This document shows, piece by piece, positions 1 through 11,966 of a stretch of 64,000 nt of DNA. Both the position numbers and the translations under genes were made by a program. The notes under the pieces are model-generated. The model worked only from the letters and a program-made list of their open reading frames with translations, made no database searches and had not been told where the DNA came from. Every line of letters starts with the position of its first letter. Positions within the stretch are counted from its first letter, which is position 1. This DNA is from Neisseriaceae bacterium CLB008 (GTDB lineage: Bacteria > Pseudomonadota > Gammaproteobacteria > Burkholderiales > Neisseriaceae), in NCBI GenBank assembly GCA_041228285.1, contig CP166133.1, positions 1,550,001 through 1,614,000 on the forward strand. Reading direction: 5' to 3'.

Positions 1-1479
1 ATCCAAGCGCTCTGGCAACACCAAATCCAACTGTAGTGTACCACACTGCCATGAACGACCCAGCGCATCCTTCACATGGTATTCGATTTTCGGACCATAA
101 AATGCTCCTTCACCCGGAAGCTCAGTCCACTCCATGCCACAGTCGCGCAAGGCTTCACGCAAACCTTGTTCAGCCAAATCCCATGTTTCATCTGAACCAG
201 CACGCTTTTCTGGACGTAGCGACAGCTTAATGGCCACATCGTTAAACCCAAACTGGCGATACACCTTCATGATCAGGCGGTTAAATTCACGCGCTTCAGA
301 ACCAATTTGCTCTTCTGTACAGAAGATATGGGCATCATCTTGCACAAAACCACGCACGCGCATCAAACCGTGCAAAGCGCCAGAAGGCTCATTACGATGG
401 CAAGAGCCGAATTCAGACATACGCAAAGGCAGGTCACGATATGAGCGTAGGCCTTGGTTGAAAATCTGAACGTGGCCAGGACAGTTCATCGGTTTCACGG
501 CATAGTCGCGCTTTTCCGACTCAGTGGTAAACATATTTTCTTGATAGTTGTCCCAGTGGCCTGATTTTTCCCACAAATTACGGTCCATGATCATCGGCGT
601 ACGCACTTCTTTGTAGCCGGCATTGTCTAGCTCATGGCGCATGTGCTGTTCAATGGTTTGCCACAGCGACCAGCCTTTAGGGTGCCAGAACACCATACCT
701 GGCGCTTCGTCTTGCAGATGAAACAAGTCTAGCTGACGGCCTAGCTTACGGTGATCGCGCTTTTCAGCCTCTTCCAAACGGAATAAATAGGCTTTTAAAT
801 CATCTTTATTGGCCCAAGCAGTGCCATAAATACGCTGCAACATTTCGTTGTTGCTGTTGCCACGCCAGTAAGCGCCTGCAACCTTCATCAATTTAAATAC
901 TTTTAACTTGCCAGTTGACGGTACGTGCGGGCCACGGCACAGGTCGGTAAAGCTGCCTTCTTGATACAAAGACAATACTTCGCCCTGCGGAATGTCGCGG
1001 ATGATTTCAGCCTTGTATTTTTCGCCTTGATCTTCAAAGAACTTGATGGCCTCATCGCGAGACAACTCAAAGCGCTCAACCGGCAAGTCAGCCTTAGCCA
1101 GCTCAGCCATTTTCTTTTCAATCGCCGCCAAGTCTTCGGGCGTAAACGGACGCTCATAGCTAAAGTCGTAATAAAAACCGTCTTCGATCTCAGGGCCAAT
1201 GGTCACCTGAGCGGTCGGAAACAGCTCTTTCACGGCAAATGCCAATAGGTGAGCTGTCGAGTGACGTAAAATACCAAGGCCTTCGTCGTCTTTTGCGGTG
1301 ATGATGGCCAGCTGTGCGTCTTCTGTCATCACGTATGAAGTGTCTACTAGCTTGCCATCAACCTTGCCCGCGATCGCTGCACGAGCCAATCCCGTGCCGA
1401 TCGAAGCCGCCACATCATACACGCTCACAGGGGCATCAAATTGGCGAACGGAACCGTCCGGTAAGGTAACATTAAGCAT
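1..1479 (-). CDS. thrS: threonine--tRNA ligase, 3' end beyond the window
   Basis: Threonyl-tRNA synthetase charges tRNA-Thr with threonine in the cytoplasm. The reading frame is open from the ATG at 1479 to the window edge (493 codons of a usual ~640), so the C-terminal anticodon-binding domain is missing here. The N-terminus begins [13 protein letters not shown], the start of the TGS domain. The last visible residues contain [12 protein letters not shown] and LPERLD, the class II catalytic core pattern of ThrRS. An AGGAG about 10 bases upstream supports the start. Two tRNA-Val genes lie just upstream on the same strand, and all three may share the promoter near 1860. Truncated only by the window edge. 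Confidence 0.97.
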   Translation of the reverse strand, partial: MLNVTLPDGSVRQFDAPVSVYDVAASIGTGLARAAIAGKVDGKLVDTSYVMTEDAQLAIITAKDDEGLGILRHSTAHLLAFAVKELFPTAQVTIGPEIEDGFYYDFSYERPFTPEDLAAIEKKMAELAKADLPVERFELSRDEAIKFFEDQGEKYKAEIIRDIPQGEVLSLYQEGSFTDLCRGPHVPSTGKLKVFKLMKVAGAYWRGNSNNEMLQRIYGTAWANKDDLKAYLFRLEEAEKRDHRKLGRQLDLFHLQDEAPGMVFWHPKGWSLWQTIEQHMRHELDNAGYKEVRTPMIMDRNLWEKSGHWDNYQENMFTTESEKRDYAVKPMNCPGHVQIFNQGLRSYRDLPLRMSEFGSCHRNEPSGALHGLMRVRGFVQDDAHIFCTEEQIGSEAREFNRLIMKVYRQFGFNDVAIKLSLRPEKRAGSDETWDLAEQGLREALRDCGMEWTELPGEGAFYGPKIEYHVKDALGRSWQCGTLQLDLVLPERLD

Positions 1480-1530
1480 GCAACAACACTCCTAAATCAA
1501 AAGCCGTCAAAAAAATGATTCATGGCCTAT

Positions 1531-1607
1531 TGGTAGGCACGATTGGATTCGAACCAACGACCCCCACCATGTCAAGGTGGTGCTCTAACCAACTGAGCTA
1601 CGTGCCT
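1531..1607 (-). tRNA. tRNA-Val (GAC)
   Basis: A 77-nt cloverleaf read on the minus strand: acceptor AGGCACG/CGTGCCT, D-arm GCTC/GAGC, anticodon stem CCACC/GGTGG with loop TTGACAT (anticodon GAC, valine), T-loop TTCGAAT, discriminator A and an encoded CCA end. It is the downstream member of a tandem pair. Confidence 0.96.
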
Positions 1608-1653
1608 ATAGGACCCACAAAGTTTAAATTATTACTGTCTAGACGTTCATTAA

Positions 1654-1730
1654 TGGTAGGCACGATCGGATTCGAACCAACGACCCCCACCATGTCAAGG
1701 TGGTGCTCTAACCAACTGAGCTACGTGCCT
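1654..1730 (-). tRNA. tRNA-Val (GAC), second copy
   Basis: Same cloverleaf as the copy at 1531-1607, with anticodon GAC and encoded CCA. The only difference I see is one base in the 3' side of the T-stem (CCGAT instead of CCAAT), which leaves a G-T wobble pair. The two genes are 46 bp apart and probably made from one transcript. Confidence 0.96.
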
Positions 1731-1844
1731 AATGAACCAACTCTTGAAGCGATGCTGTTTTTTGCCCTTTACAGCAACCGCGTGCGGCGCCATCCATTCA
1801 AGCAATAACAAAAAACAGCCTCCTTAAAAAGAGACTAGATCACG

Positions 1845-1874
1845 ATTGTACCCCACATAAAAAAGCTTTTGCAA
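1845..1874 (-). promoter_or_regulatory. sigma70-like promoter for the tRNA-Val pair (and possibly thrS)
   Basis: On the minus strand TTGCAA (1869-1874) is followed after 18 bp by TACAAT (1845-1850), about 115 bp upstream of the first tRNA. The spacing and -10 match are good. The remainder of the spacer up to 2169 shows no other gene. Confidence 0.5.
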
Positions 1875-2169
1875 GAAAATAGGCGTAGAGGCCCCATTAT
1901 TCTGCATCATTGGCCTCGATCTGGCTCGTGATTCACCGACCTTATCGATTAAAATCTCAACATCATTCGCCTAACGCCGCACCGAATGCCCTCCCCTTAT
2001 TAACCGCCCAAATATAGGCCTCGACTCTACCCGCCTCACGCGGTAAGCTGGTGAATATGATCGGCAGAGCCAGCCATCGGAACATTGAAAACGGCACCGT
2101 AGTGCCAACGAATGGACCGCCCCCAATCCTCACCCTTGCCGCACGACTTCATCACGACGGAGCATTATC

Positions 2170-3829
<1,660 letters not shown>

Positions 3830-3915
3830 ACATTGAGGCATCACGAGATTATGGCGTTTATTCCAGCGGTTTTTTTGTATTTTCGAAAACAGCCGCGGAA
3901 TATTGACAAAATGAC

Positions 3916-3944
3916 TTGGAAAATTGGGCTGCCCCCTATAAAAT
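3916..3944 (+). promoter_or_regulatory. candidate promoter for yajC-secDF
   Basis: TTGGAA (3916-3921), a 17-bp spacer, then TAAAAT (3939-3944), 38 bp before the yajC start. A second TATAAT-like box lies at 3956-3961 without a clear -35. Read by eye only. Confidence 0.4.
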
Positions 3945-3981
3945 AGCCCATTGTTTATAATTTTGACGTACAGGAAAAAAG

Positions 3982-4281
3982 ATGATCGATTTTGCATACG
4001 CCGCCGACGCCGCTAGCTCTAGCAGCTTGATTGCCCAGTTCGCCCCATTAGTATTGATTTTGGTGGTGTTTTACTTCTTAATCATGCGCCCTCAGCAAAA
4101 GAAATTTAAAAATCATCAAAAAATGATTTCAGAACTAAGCCGCGGCACCAAAGTGATCACCAGCTCAGGCATCGTGGGTAAAATCACCAAGGTAGACGAA
4201 CGTTTCTTTACCATTGAAATTGCTTCTGGTGTTGAAGTTCAAATCGAACGTTCTGCCATCGCCAGCGTAGTGGAAAACTAA
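3982..4281 (+). CDS. yajC: preprotein translocase accessory subunit YajC
   Basis: A small inner-membrane protein that associates with SecDF and SecYEG. The 99 aa contain one transmembrane helix (about residues 20-38) ending in the typical FLIMRPQQKK, followed by a conserved cytoplasmic domain with the VITSSGIVGKI motif. The Shine-Dalgarno AGGAAA precedes the ATG. It is the first gene of the yajC-secD-secF operon. Confidence 0.97.
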   Translation: MIDFAYAADAASSSSLIAQFAPLVLILVVFYFLIMRPQQKKFKNHQKMISELSRGTKVITSSGIVGKITKVDERFFTIEIASGVEVQIERSAIASVVEN

Positions 4282-4339
4282 AAAACCCTCGTTTTATGGC
4301 CGCACTCGTTGCGGCTTATTGCTTTTTGTAAGGTTGACA

Positions 4340-6253
4340 ATGAACCGATATCCCATTTGGAAATACCTCATTATCCTCGTGGTATTTGTGGTGAGCTGCG
4401 TCTACGCCGTACCCAATTTATTTGGCGAGACGCCTGCCGTACAAGTATCCACCAACCGCCAGTCAATCGTCATCAACGAAGACACTATGGCGCAGATCGA
4501 AAATGAACTGCAGCAAAACAACATCCGTACCAACGGCATTTACCTAGACGGCAACAGCCTTAAAGTGCGCCTACACGATGCCGAGGCACAGCTTAAAGCC
4601 CGCGACATCATCGAGAATAACCTGGGTGAAGGCTACATCACTGCCTTGAACCTATTGCCTGACAGCCCAACATGGATGGCCAAAATCAGAGCCAATCCTA
4701 TGTTCTTGGGCTTAGACCTACGTGGCGGCGTGCATTTCTTGCTGCAAGTAGACAAAAAGGCCGCGGTTGAGAAAAAGCTGGAACGCTACGCTGGCGACAT
4801 TCGCCGTAGCCTTAAAACCCAAAAAATTCGCTATGGCAACATTCGCCAAACCGAGAACAACCTGATTGTACCGTTGCAAGACGCTGCCAGCCAAACTCAG
4901 GCCTTACGCGTATTGGCCAAAGATTTACCTGAACTAGGCGTTCAGGCCGAAGGCGACCGCTCAATTAAAATCGCGCTGACCCCGGCCTTGATTACCAAAA
5001 TTCAAGACGATGCCGTAAAGCAAAACATGGGCACCTTGCATAACCGTGTCAACGAATTAGGCGTGGCTGAGCCCGTGATCCAACAGGCTGGCCCTGATCG
5101 CATCGTGGTGCAACTGCCTGGCATTCAAGACACCGCCAAGGCCAAGGACATCTTAGGCCGTACCGCCACCTTAGAAGTGCGCATGGTCGAAGACGACGCC
5201 GCTCTGATGCAGCAAGCCTTGGATGGCAACGTGCCAATGGGCTATGAGCTCTTGTATCAACCAAGCCAAATGGGCAACAGCCCCATCTTGATCAATCGCC
5301 AGGTTGAGCTAACCGGCGACAACATCAATGATGCCCAGCCGTCTTTTGACGAAAACGGCGCCGCTGCCGTAGCGATTAACCTAGACTCAACTGGCGCCAG
5401 CATCTTCCGTGACCTAACCCGCGAAAATCGTGGCAAGCGTATGGCCATGGTATTGATCGAACAAATTCCTCAAAAGAATGACGATCCAGCCGCACCTGTG
5501 GTGTTTGAAAAGAAATCAGAAGTAGTGACTGCCCCGGTGATTCGTACCGAAATCCCTAACGGCCGCGTACAGATTTCGGGCAGCATGAGCACCGCCGAAG
5601 CCAACGATGTGTCACTGCTGTTGCGCTCAGGCTCGCTAGCCGCACCGATGAACATCGCGGAAGAACGCACCATTGGCCCAAGCCTAGGCCAAGAAAACAT
5701 CACTAAGGGCTTCCACTCAACCCTATGGGGCTTTATCGCCGTGGGCGGGTTCATGATTTTGTACTACCGCACCTTTGGCGTGTTCTCAGTGCTGTCATTA
5801 ACCTATAACTTAGTGCTGCTGATTGCCATTTTATCCATGTTACAGGCCACCCTAACCCTACCAGGGATTGCCGCCATCGCCCTAACCTTAGGCATGGCCA
5901 TTGACGCCAACGTTCTGATTAACGAGCGGATTCGTGAAGAGCTGCGCGCCGGCATGGCCCCTCAAATGGCCATCAGCGCAGGTTACAAACACGCTTGGGC
6001 AACGATCGTGGACTCCAACGTGACCTCGCTCATTGCCGGTATCGCCCTTTTGGTATTCGGTTCAGGCCCCGTTCGTGGCTTTGCCGTGGTGCACTGTATC
6101 GGCATCATGACCTCGATGTTCACCTCTGTAATGGTGTCCCGCTCATTCGTCAACATTTGGTACGGTCGCCGTCATCGCCTCAAAGAAGTGTCGATTGGCT
6201 CAGTGTGGCGTCCAGAAAATGACAGCCTTCGCGCTGGCAGCAATAAGGAATAA
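4340..6253 (+). CDS. secD: protein translocase subunit SecD
   Basis: SecD uses the proton motive force to help release and pull exported proteins on the periplasmic side of SecYEG. The 637-aa product has an N-terminal transmembrane helix (about residues 6-24), a large periplasmic P1 domain with the FLGLDLRGGVHFLL motif, and five C-terminal helices with GMAIDANVLINERIREE, the conserved membrane motif. I place the start at the ATG at 4340, preceded by TAAGG, rather than an in-frame TTG 21 bases upstream. secF follows 5 bp after the stop. Confidence 0.98.
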   Translation: MNRYPIWKYLIILVVFVVSCVYAVPNLFGETPAVQVSTNRQSIVINEDTMAQIENELQQNNIRTNGIYLDGNSLKVRLHDAEAQLKARDIIENNLGEGYITALNLLPDSPTWMAKIRANPMFLGLDLRGGVHFLLQVDKKAAVEKKLERYAGDIRRSLKTQKIRYGNIRQTENNLIVPLQDAASQTQALRVLAKDLPELGVQAEGDRSIKIALTPALITKIQDDAVKQNMGTLHNRVNELGVAEPVIQQAGPDRIVVQLPGIQDTAKAKDILGRTATLEVRMVEDDAALMQQALDGNVPMGYELLYQPSQMGNSPILINRQVELTGDNINDAQPSFDENGAAAVAINLDSTGASIFRDLTRENRGKRMAMVLIEQIPQKNDDPAAPVVFEKKSEVVTAPVIRTEIPNGRVQISGSMSTAEANDVSLLLRSGSLAAPMNIAEERTIGPSLGQENITKGFHSTLWGFIAVGGFMILYYRTFGVFSVLSLTYNLVLLIAILSMLQATLTLPGIAAIALTLGMAIDANVLINERIREELRAGMAPQMAISAGYKHAWATIVDSNVTSLIAGIALLVFGSGPVRGFAVVHCIGIMTSMFTSVMVSRSFVNIWYGRRHRLKEVSIGSVWRPENDSLRAGSNKE

Positions 6254-6258
6254 GCACA

Positions 6259-7194
6259 ATGGAATTCTTTAAGATTAAACGCGACATTCCGTTTATGAGC
6301 TATGGCAAGCTCACTACCTTTATCTCGCTGGCCACCTTTATTTTGGCCGTGGTGTTTTTATTCACCAAAGGCCTTAACTTTTCGGTGGAGTTTACCGGCG
6401 GTACGGTAATGGAAGTGCAGTATAGCCAAGGCAGTGACCTCAATAAGATCCGTGATGAGGTCAACACCTTAAATTTAGGTACGGCTTCGGTACAGGCCCT
6501 AGGCACCACTAAAGACGTGATGATTCGTCTGCCGAACAAAGAAGGCATGAACTCAGCGCAGCTGTCTGAGCAAGTCATGCAGCTATTGAAAACCCAAGAC
6601 GCCAATGTACAGCTGCGTAAAGTAGAGTTCATTGGCCCGCAGGTGGGCGATGAGCTGGTGCGCAGCGGCCTATGGGCGATCAGCTTTGTGTGTATCGGCA
6701 TCATCATCTACCTATCGGTACGTTTTGAGTGGCGCTTTGCCGTATCGGCCATTATTGCCAATATGCACGACGTGGTGATTATTTTGGGCTGTTTCGCCTT
6801 GTTCCAGTGGGAATTCTCGCTGACCGTATTGGCGGGTATTCTCGCAGTACTGGGCTACTCGGTGAACGAATCGGTGGTGGTGTTTGACCGGATTCGCGAA
6901 AACTTCCGCAAACCCGGCATGCGTGGCCACACCGTGCCTGAAGTCATCGACAACGCCATTACCTCCACCATGAGCCGTACCATCATCACCCACGCCTCAA
7001 CCGAAGCGATGGTGATCTCGATGCTGGTTTTTGGTGGCGACGCCCTACACGGCTTTGCCATGGCGCTGACCATCGGCATTGTCTTTGGCGTGTACTCATC
7101 GGTCTTGGTGGCCAGCCCGATGCTGATGTTCTTCGGACTCAGCCGCGAAAGCCTGATCAAGCCGATCAAGAAAAAAGAAGAAGCCGTCGTTTAA
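6259..7194 (+). CDS. secF: protein translocase subunit SecF
   Basis: Partner of SecD in the proton-driven export complex of the inner membrane. The 311-aa protein has an N-terminal helix, the periplasmic segment with FSVEFTGGTVMEV, and five further helices with GYSVNESVVVFDRIREN, the conserved Asp/Arg motif. It ends with a lysine-rich tail and is followed by a strong terminator, which closes the operon. Confidence 0.98.
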   Translation: MEFFKIKRDIPFMSYGKLTTFISLATFILAVVFLFTKGLNFSVEFTGGTVMEVQYSQGSDLNKIRDEVNTLNLGTASVQALGTTKDVMIRLPNKEGMNSAQLSEQVMQLLKTQDANVQLRKVEFIGPQVGDELVRSGLWAISFVCIGIIIYLSVRFEWRFAVSAIIANMHDVVIILGCFALFQWEFSLTVLAGILAVLGYSVNESVVVFDRIRENFRKPGMRGHTVPEVIDNAITSTMSRTIITHASTEAMVISMLVFGGDALHGFAMALTIGIVFGVYSSVLVASPMLMFFGLSRESLIKPIKKKEEAVV

Positions 7195-7204
7195 CCCCAC
7201 ACAT

Positions 7205-7230
7205 AAGGTTGCCTTCGGGCAACCTTTTTC
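7205..7230 (+). terminator. Rho-independent terminator of yajC-secDF
   Basis: Perfect arms AAGGTTGCC and GGCAACCTT with a TTCG tetraloop, followed by a run of T. Confidence 0.9.
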
Positions 7231-7242
7231 CTAGAGGCTCCC

Positions 7243-7890
7243 ATGGAATTAATCACCACCTTAATGGATTATTTCTTACACCTTGACGTTCATCTATTAG
7301 AACTCAGCCAAAACTACGGCACCTACATCTACCTGATTTTATTCCTCATCATTTTTTGCGAAACCGGCCTCATCGTCACCCCATTTTTACCGGGTGATTC
7401 ACTGCTGTTTATGGCAGGCAGCATCGCCGCCCTTGGCGAAATGAACATCTATTTAATGATGGCCTTATTGATCGTGGCCGCCATTTTGGGCGACACCGTC
7501 AACTACAGCATCGGCAAGGCCATCGGCGCCAAGCTCTTCAGCAACCCCCACTCCAAGTTTTTCAAGCAAAGCCATCTGGCCAAAACCCATGCTTTTTATG
7601 AAAAACACGGTGGCAAAACCATCATCATTGCCCGATTCGTGCCCATTGTGCGTACGTTTGCACCGTTTGTGGCGGGCATGGGCAGTATGTCTTATCGTAA
7701 ATTCATTACCTATAACGTCAGCGGCGCCATCATTTGGGTCTTGCTGTTCGCCACGGCGGGTTATTTATTTGGTAATCTAGAAATCGTGAAGAAAAACCTC
7801 TCAGTCATCATGCTGGGCATCATTATTTTATCCATTATGCCAGGCGTGGTGGAATACCTACGCCATCGTAAAGGTAGCCAAAAACAATGA
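7243..7890 (+). CDS. DedA-family membrane protein
   Basis: A 215-aa polytopic inner-membrane protein of the DedA (SNARE-associated/VTT) superfamily, whose members are linked to lipid flipping (undecaprenyl phosphate, phosphatidylethanolamine) and membrane energetics. The family signatures are present: [18 protein letters not shown] in the first re-entrant part, and [20 protein letters not shown] with the conserved arginines around residue 140. Four to five hydrophobic segments are visible. Its TGA overlaps the mutL start (ATGA), so the two are translationally coupled. Which lipid it handles cannot be told from the sequence. Confidence 0.93.
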   Translation: MELITTLMDYFLHLDVHLLELSQNYGTYIYLILFLIIFCETGLIVTPFLPGDSLLFMAGSIAALGEMNIYLMMALLIVAAILGDTVNYSIGKAIGAKLFSNPHSKFFKQSHLAKTHAFYEKHGGKTIIIARFVPIVRTFAPFVAGMGSMSYRKFITYNVSGAIIWVLLFATAGYLFGNLEIVKKNLSVIMLGIIILSIMPGVVEYLRHRKGSQKQ

Positions 7891-9767
7891 GTCACATCAT
7901 TCAATTACCCGACCACCTCATCAACCAGATTGCGGCGGGTGAAGTGGTGGAGCGGCCAGCCAATGCCCTCAAAGAAATCTTAGAGAACAGCATTGACGCC
8001 GGCGCCACCGACATACAAATCGAACTGGTCAACGGCGGCACGAAATTAATGCGCGTCAGCGACAACGGCGGCGGCATGTTAGAGGCAGACCTGTCTTTGG
8101 CCCTGCATCGCCACGCCACCAGCAAAATTAAAAGCCTACACGATCTAGAACACGTTCAATCCATGGGTTTTCGCGGCGAAGGCTTGGCCAGTATTGCTGC
8201 GGTCAGCCGCCTTACCCTCAGCAGCAAACACGCCGATAGTGAACACGGCCACCAAATCGTGGCCATCGACGGCAAGCTCCACCCCGTGACCGCCACCGCT
8301 CACAATCTGGGCACCACGGTCGAAATCGTCGACATCTATTTCAACACCCCTGCGCGGCGCAAGTTTTTAAAGTCTGACAACACCGAATACGCCCACTGCC
8401 TCAGCGCCATTGAGCGCATTGCTTTGGCTAATCCTCAGATCGCCTTCAGCGTACGCCACAACGGCAAGCAAACCTTAAGCCTGCCGCTACAGTCTGGGCT
8501 AGACCGCGCTGCCGCCATCTTAGGGGAAGACTTTAAAGCCGCCGCACTGACGGTTCCGGCACAAGAAGGCGTCTTGTCTTTAAGCGGCTATATTTCTAGC
8601 CCCACCTACAGCAAGGGCAAGACGGACAAACAATATTTTTACGTCAACGGTCGCTTTGTGCGCGATAAGGTATTATTCCACGCCGCCAAGCAAGCCTATC
8701 GAGATGTCTTACACCATGAGCTCACGCCTGCTTTTGCCTTGTTTTTAAGCATGCCGCCAGAGATGGTCGACGTGAACGTGCACCCCACCAAGACTGAGGT
8801 ACGTTTTCGTGAAGGCCAGGCCATTCACCAACTGGTGTTTCACGCCCTCAACCGCGTTTTAGCCGACACCCGCGCCGACGTACGCCCCTCGATTAGCCAG
8901 CCGGCGCTTGGTCTAGGCGTCGATGCGAGCCCAGAGCCCACCCTGCCTACCAGCATGAACACTCGCCCAAGTAGCGGCTCTGCCGCAAGCGGCGGCGTGA
9001 GCCCAGCACCGTTTCGCCCCCAAAGCGGCGGTGCCAGTTATCAGCGCCCGCTGAGCTTGGCGCAGTCAAAAGAAGCTTTAAACGCCTACGAATCTCTGTA
9101 TCAACGCCCTGCTGAGCTGGATCAAATCAGCGCGGCTCAAGCCGCTTTGGCCGAGCCCCAGCCTGGGGATGAAGCCGCACCTGAACATCCACTTGGCTAC
9201 GCCATCGCCCAGCTATGCGGCATCTACATCTTGGCCCAGGCGGACAACAGCTTGATCTTGGTCGACATGCATGCCGCCCACGAACGCGTGACCTATGAGC
9301 GCCTAAAAACCCAGCTAGACGAAGGCGATATTGCCACCCAAACGCTGCTGATTCCGGCCTCGTTTGAAGCCACCGCACTCGAAGCCGCCACCGCCGCCGA
9401 ACACCAAGACACCTTACAACAGCTTGGCCTATCACTGTCTCTACTGGGCGAACACACCATTGCCGTGCGTTCTGTGCCGTTAATGCTGGCCAAGGGCGAT
9501 TACGTAGGCTTGGCCCAATCTATTTTGGCCGACATTCAAAGCTATGGCGCCAGCCACGTACTCACTGAGAAACGCAATGAACTGCTGGCCACCATGGCCT
9601 GCCACGGCTCGATTCGCGCAGGTCGACAGCTGACGCTGCCAGAAATGAATGCGCTGTTACGCGATATGGAGCAAACCCCGCGCTCAAACCAGTGCAATCA
9701 TGGCCGCCCGACCTGGGTTAAATTAACCATCAATGAGCTGGATGGTCTATTCATGAGGGGGCAATAG
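7887..9767 (+). CDS. mutL: DNA mismatch repair protein MutL, endonuclease type
   Basis: MutL links mismatch recognition by MutS to strand incision. The 626-aa protein has an N-terminal GHL ATPase domain ([11 protein letters not shown], then [13 protein letters not shown], then a TxVRF motif near residue 305), a proline/serine-rich linker (about 340-420) and a C-terminal dimerisation domain. The C-terminal domain carries [12 protein letters not shown], the DxHA(x)2E(x)4E metal site, plus ACHGSIRAG and CNHGRPT. MutL proteins with these motifs nick DNA themselves and do not need MutH. The start overlaps dedA by 4 bp. miaA follows at once. Confidence 0.97.
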   Translation: MSHIIQLPDHLINQIAAGEVVERPANALKEILENSIDAGATDIQIELVNGGTKLMRVSDNGGGMLEADLSLALHRHATSKIKSLHDLEHVQSMGFRGEGLASIAAVSRLTLSSKHADSEHGHQIVAIDGKLHPVTATAHNLGTTVEIVDIYFNTPARRKFLKSDNTEYAHCLSAIERIALANPQIAFSVRHNGKQTLSLPLQSGLDRAAAILGEDFKAAALTVPAQEGVLSLSGYISSPTYSKGKTDKQYFYVNGRFVRDKVLFHAAKQAYRDVLHHELTPAFALFLSMPPEMVDVNVHPTKTEVRFREGQAIHQLVFHALNRVLADTRADVRPSISQPALGLGVDASPEPTLPTSMNTRPSSGSAASGGVSPAPFRPQSGGASYQRPLSLAQSKEALNAYESLYQRPAELDQISAAQAALAEPQPGDEAAPEHPLGYAIAQLCGIYILAQADNSLILVDMHAAHERVTYERLKTQLDEGDIATQTLLIPASFEATALEAATAAEHQDTLQQLGLSLSLLGEHTIAVRSVPLMLAKGDYVGLAQSILADIQSYGASHVLTEKRNELLATMACHGSIRAGRQLTLPEMNALLRDMEQTPRSNQCNHGRPTWVKLTINELDGLFMRGQ

Positions 9768-9769
9768 TG

Positions 9770-10708
9770 ATGCACCCTTCCGCCTTAGCTATTTTGGGCC
9801 CGACCGCCTCGGGCAAAACTCAGCTGGCCTTAGACCTGGCTCAAGTACACGCCATTGAAATCATCAGTCTTGACTCGGCCCTCATCTATCGCGACATGAA
9901 CATTGGCACTGCCAAGCCCAATGCGGCTGAACTGGCTCAAGTGCCCCACCATTTGATCGACATCATTTCGCCGTTAGACAGCTACAGTGCCGCTGATTTT
10001 TGTCGCGATGCCCTGGCCTTGATTCAAGATATTCAGGCGCGCGGCAAGCTGCCCGTTATCGTGGGCGGCACCATGATGTATTACAAAGCCCTCACCGAGG
10101 GCTTAAACGACTTACCAGCGGCCGACCCTGCAATACGTGCTCAGCTCCAAGCCGACAAAACCACCCTAGGGCTCTTGGCCCTATACCAACGCCTACAGAC
10201 GGTTGATCCCCTCACCGCTGAGCGACTCAAGGCAGGCGACAGCCAACGCATCGAGCGTGCCTTGGAAGTATTCATGCTCACCGGCAAACCAATGAGCCAG
10301 CATTTTCAAGAGCAAGAGGCGCAAAAGCCGGCGCTGAATTTAACCACGCTGGCCTTAATCCCAGAAACCCGCAGCCTGCTGCATGCGCAAATCAAAAAAC
10401 GGTTTGACGCCATGATGGCAGGCGGCTTTCTTGACGAAGTTCGTCAGCTACAGGCCAAATATCCAAGCCTGAATCCTGACTTGCCGTCGATTCGCTGCGT
10501 GGGCTATCGTCAAGCTTGGGCTTATTTAGCCGGTGAAGACGATCTAGCTGGCATGACAGAAAAAAGCATCATCGCCACCCGTCAGCTGGCTAAGCGCCAG
10601 CTGACCTGGCTACGCAGCCTAGACTATGAGCTGGCTCTAGACCCCTATACCGAAACCGATTTACTGGCGCCAACCTTGGCGCTCTTAGCGCGAAAGAATC
10701 TTGCATGA
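9770..10708 (+). CDS. miaA: tRNA dimethylallyltransferase
   Basis: Adds a dimethylallyl group to N6 of A37 in tRNAs that read codons starting with U. The 312-aa protein has the P-loop GPTASGKT at its N-terminus, the conserved DSALIYRDMNIGTAKP block and the VGGTMMYYKAL motif. A GTG lies one codon upstream, but the GAGGGGG ribosome-binding site is best spaced for the ATG at 9770. mutL-miaA adjacency is common in proteobacteria. Confidence 0.97.
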   Translation: MHPSALAILGPTASGKTQLALDLAQVHAIEIISLDSALIYRDMNIGTAKPNAAELAQVPHHLIDIISPLDSYSAADFCRDALALIQDIQARGKLPVIVGGTMMYYKALTEGLNDLPAADPAIRAQLQADKTTLGLLALYQRLQTVDPLTAERLKAGDSQRIERALEVFMLTGKPMSQHFQEQEAQKPALNLTTLALIPETRSLLHAQIKKRFDAMMAGGFLDEVRQLQAKYPSLNPDLPSIRCVGYRQAWAYLAGEDDLAGMTEKSIIATRQLAKRQLTWLRSLDYELALDPYTETDLLAPTLALLARKNLA

Positions 10709-11223
10709 GTTTGACCACCCCTCCCGCCCCCATTATCCGCCGCCTGTTTGCCATTGTGTATGAATCGCTGCTGGTGACCGCCGTCTCCCTCGTCGCCCTA
10801 TTGATTTCAGTGCCCTTTACCTATGTATTCCCCACCACCAGCATGGTGCCTCAGGTAATTTCCGGCTTGATCTTATGTCTCGCCTGGGGCCTATACTTTG
10901 GCCTATCTTGGGCCAAGAGCGGCCAAACCTTGCCGATGAAGGTTTGGCGTATTCGCCTCGTCGACCAGCGCGACCAGCTGTTAAGCCGCCCACACATTGT
11001 GATTCGTCTGGCCTGGATGCTGACCTTTATGGCCGGCATTCCCGCCATTGCTTATCTGGCCGCCCGCAACAAAGGTTTACCCAGCCAGACTTCATTTTAT
11101 TTAGCCAGCTTTTGGTGGATTCTCACCTGGGGCTACGCTTTTTGTAATCGTGACAAACAGTTTTTACATGATAAATTAGCGGGCACTCGTCAGATTTTGA
11201 TTGAGAAAACCCCGCGTAAATGA
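10705..11223 (+). CDS. RDD-family membrane protein
   Basis: A 172-aa inner-membrane protein of the RDD family (PF06271), function unknown. It has three hydrophobic segments (about residues 15-37, 48-70 and 100-145). The family's first motif appears as RRLFAIVYE, with Glu in place of the usual Asp. The basic segment LPMKVWRIRLVDQ between helices 2 and 3 is typical. Its ATG overlaps the miaA stop (ATGA), which makes it the last gene of the dedA-mutL-miaA-RDD run. Confidence 0.85.
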   Translation: MSLTTPPAPIIRRLFAIVYESLLVTAVSLVALLISVPFTYVFPTTSMVPQVISGLILCLAWGLYFGLSWAKSGQTLPMKVWRIRLVDQRDQLLSRPHIVIRLAWMLTFMAGIPAIAYLAARNKGLPSQTSFYLASFWWILTWGYAFCNRDKQFLHDKLAGTRQILIEKTPRK

Positions 11224-11306
11224 ATTATTAAGCTTTAACCCTGTAAACCAGGGCAAAAAAACGCTATAATCTCCGACTTCACTTAACTGATTTGGCCCAC
11301 CACGCA

Positions 11307-11882
11307 ATGGAAGAACTCAAACAACGCATTTTAAACGACGGCCGCCTACTTGATGGCTATATTTTAAAAGTCGATAATTTTTTAAATCATCAGCTAGATG
11401 TACAGCTTTTAGACAATATGGGTAAAGCCTTTGCTGAGCGCTTTGCCGGTGTTGAAATTGACAAAATTTTGACCATTGAAGCTTCTGGCATCGCCGTTGC
11501 CTGCATGGCCGCACGTCATTTTAACAACGTGCCTGTGGTGTTTGCCAAAAAAACCCAAAGCCTGAACATGGATCAAGAAGCTTATGAGAGCGAAGTGTTT
11601 TCCTACACCAAGCAACAAGGCTATAAAGTTCGTGTGTCGCATCGCTACCTGCATCAGGGCGAACGCGTTTTGATCATGGATGATTTCCTAGCGCACGGCA
11701 ACGCCAGCCTAGGCCTCATCGACTTGGTTAAACAAGCAGGCGCGACGCCAGTGGGCGTGGGCATCGTGATCGAGAAAGGCTTCCAAGACGGCGGCAAAGC
11801 CATCCGTGATGCTGGCGTACAGCTTGAATCATTAGCCGTATTGGGCCCCATCGAAAACGGGACCATTGAATTCTTGGCTTAA
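11307..11882 (+). CDS. xpt: xanthine phosphoribosyltransferase
   Basis: Converts xanthine and PRPP to XMP in purine salvage. The 191-aa product matches the Bacillus-type Xpt family: MEELKQRIL at the start, IEASGIAVA, and the PRPP-binding loop VLIMDDFLAHGNAS. I take the ATG at 11307 as start rather than an in-frame TTG 15 bases earlier, because the family N-terminus begins there. A TATAAT lies at 11265-11270 with a weak -35. The short leader (about 80 bp) has no room for a purine riboswitch and I see none. Confidence 0.93.
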   Translation: MEELKQRILNDGRLLDGYILKVDNFLNHQLDVQLLDNMGKAFAERFAGVEIDKILTIEASGIAVACMAARHFNNVPVVFAKKTQSLNMDQEAYESEVFSYTKQQGYKVRVSHRYLHQGERVLIMDDFLAHGNASLGLIDLVKQAGATPVGVGIVIEKGFQDGGKAIRDAGVQLESLAVLGPIENGTIEFLA

Positions 11883-11902
11883 ACCTCATCAGCCAGCCAA
11901 AT

Positions 11903-11933
11903 AAAAAGCGCCTCCTTCGGGAAGCGCTTTTTT
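11903..11933. terminator. terminator between convergent xpt and rpiA
   Basis: Arms AAAAAGCGC and GCGCTTTTT extended inward by TCC/GGA around a TTCG loop, with A and T runs on the two sides, so it can serve both genes. Confidence 0.85.
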
Positions 11934-11966
11934 ATGGCTTACTCAACTCACACCGAGCGAATAGGC

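Noticed and set aside
1515..1808. Open frame with two VGTIGFEPTTPTMSRWCSNQ-type segments on the plus strand
   Set aside because: It is the antisense translation of the two tRNA-Val genes, a well-known false protein.
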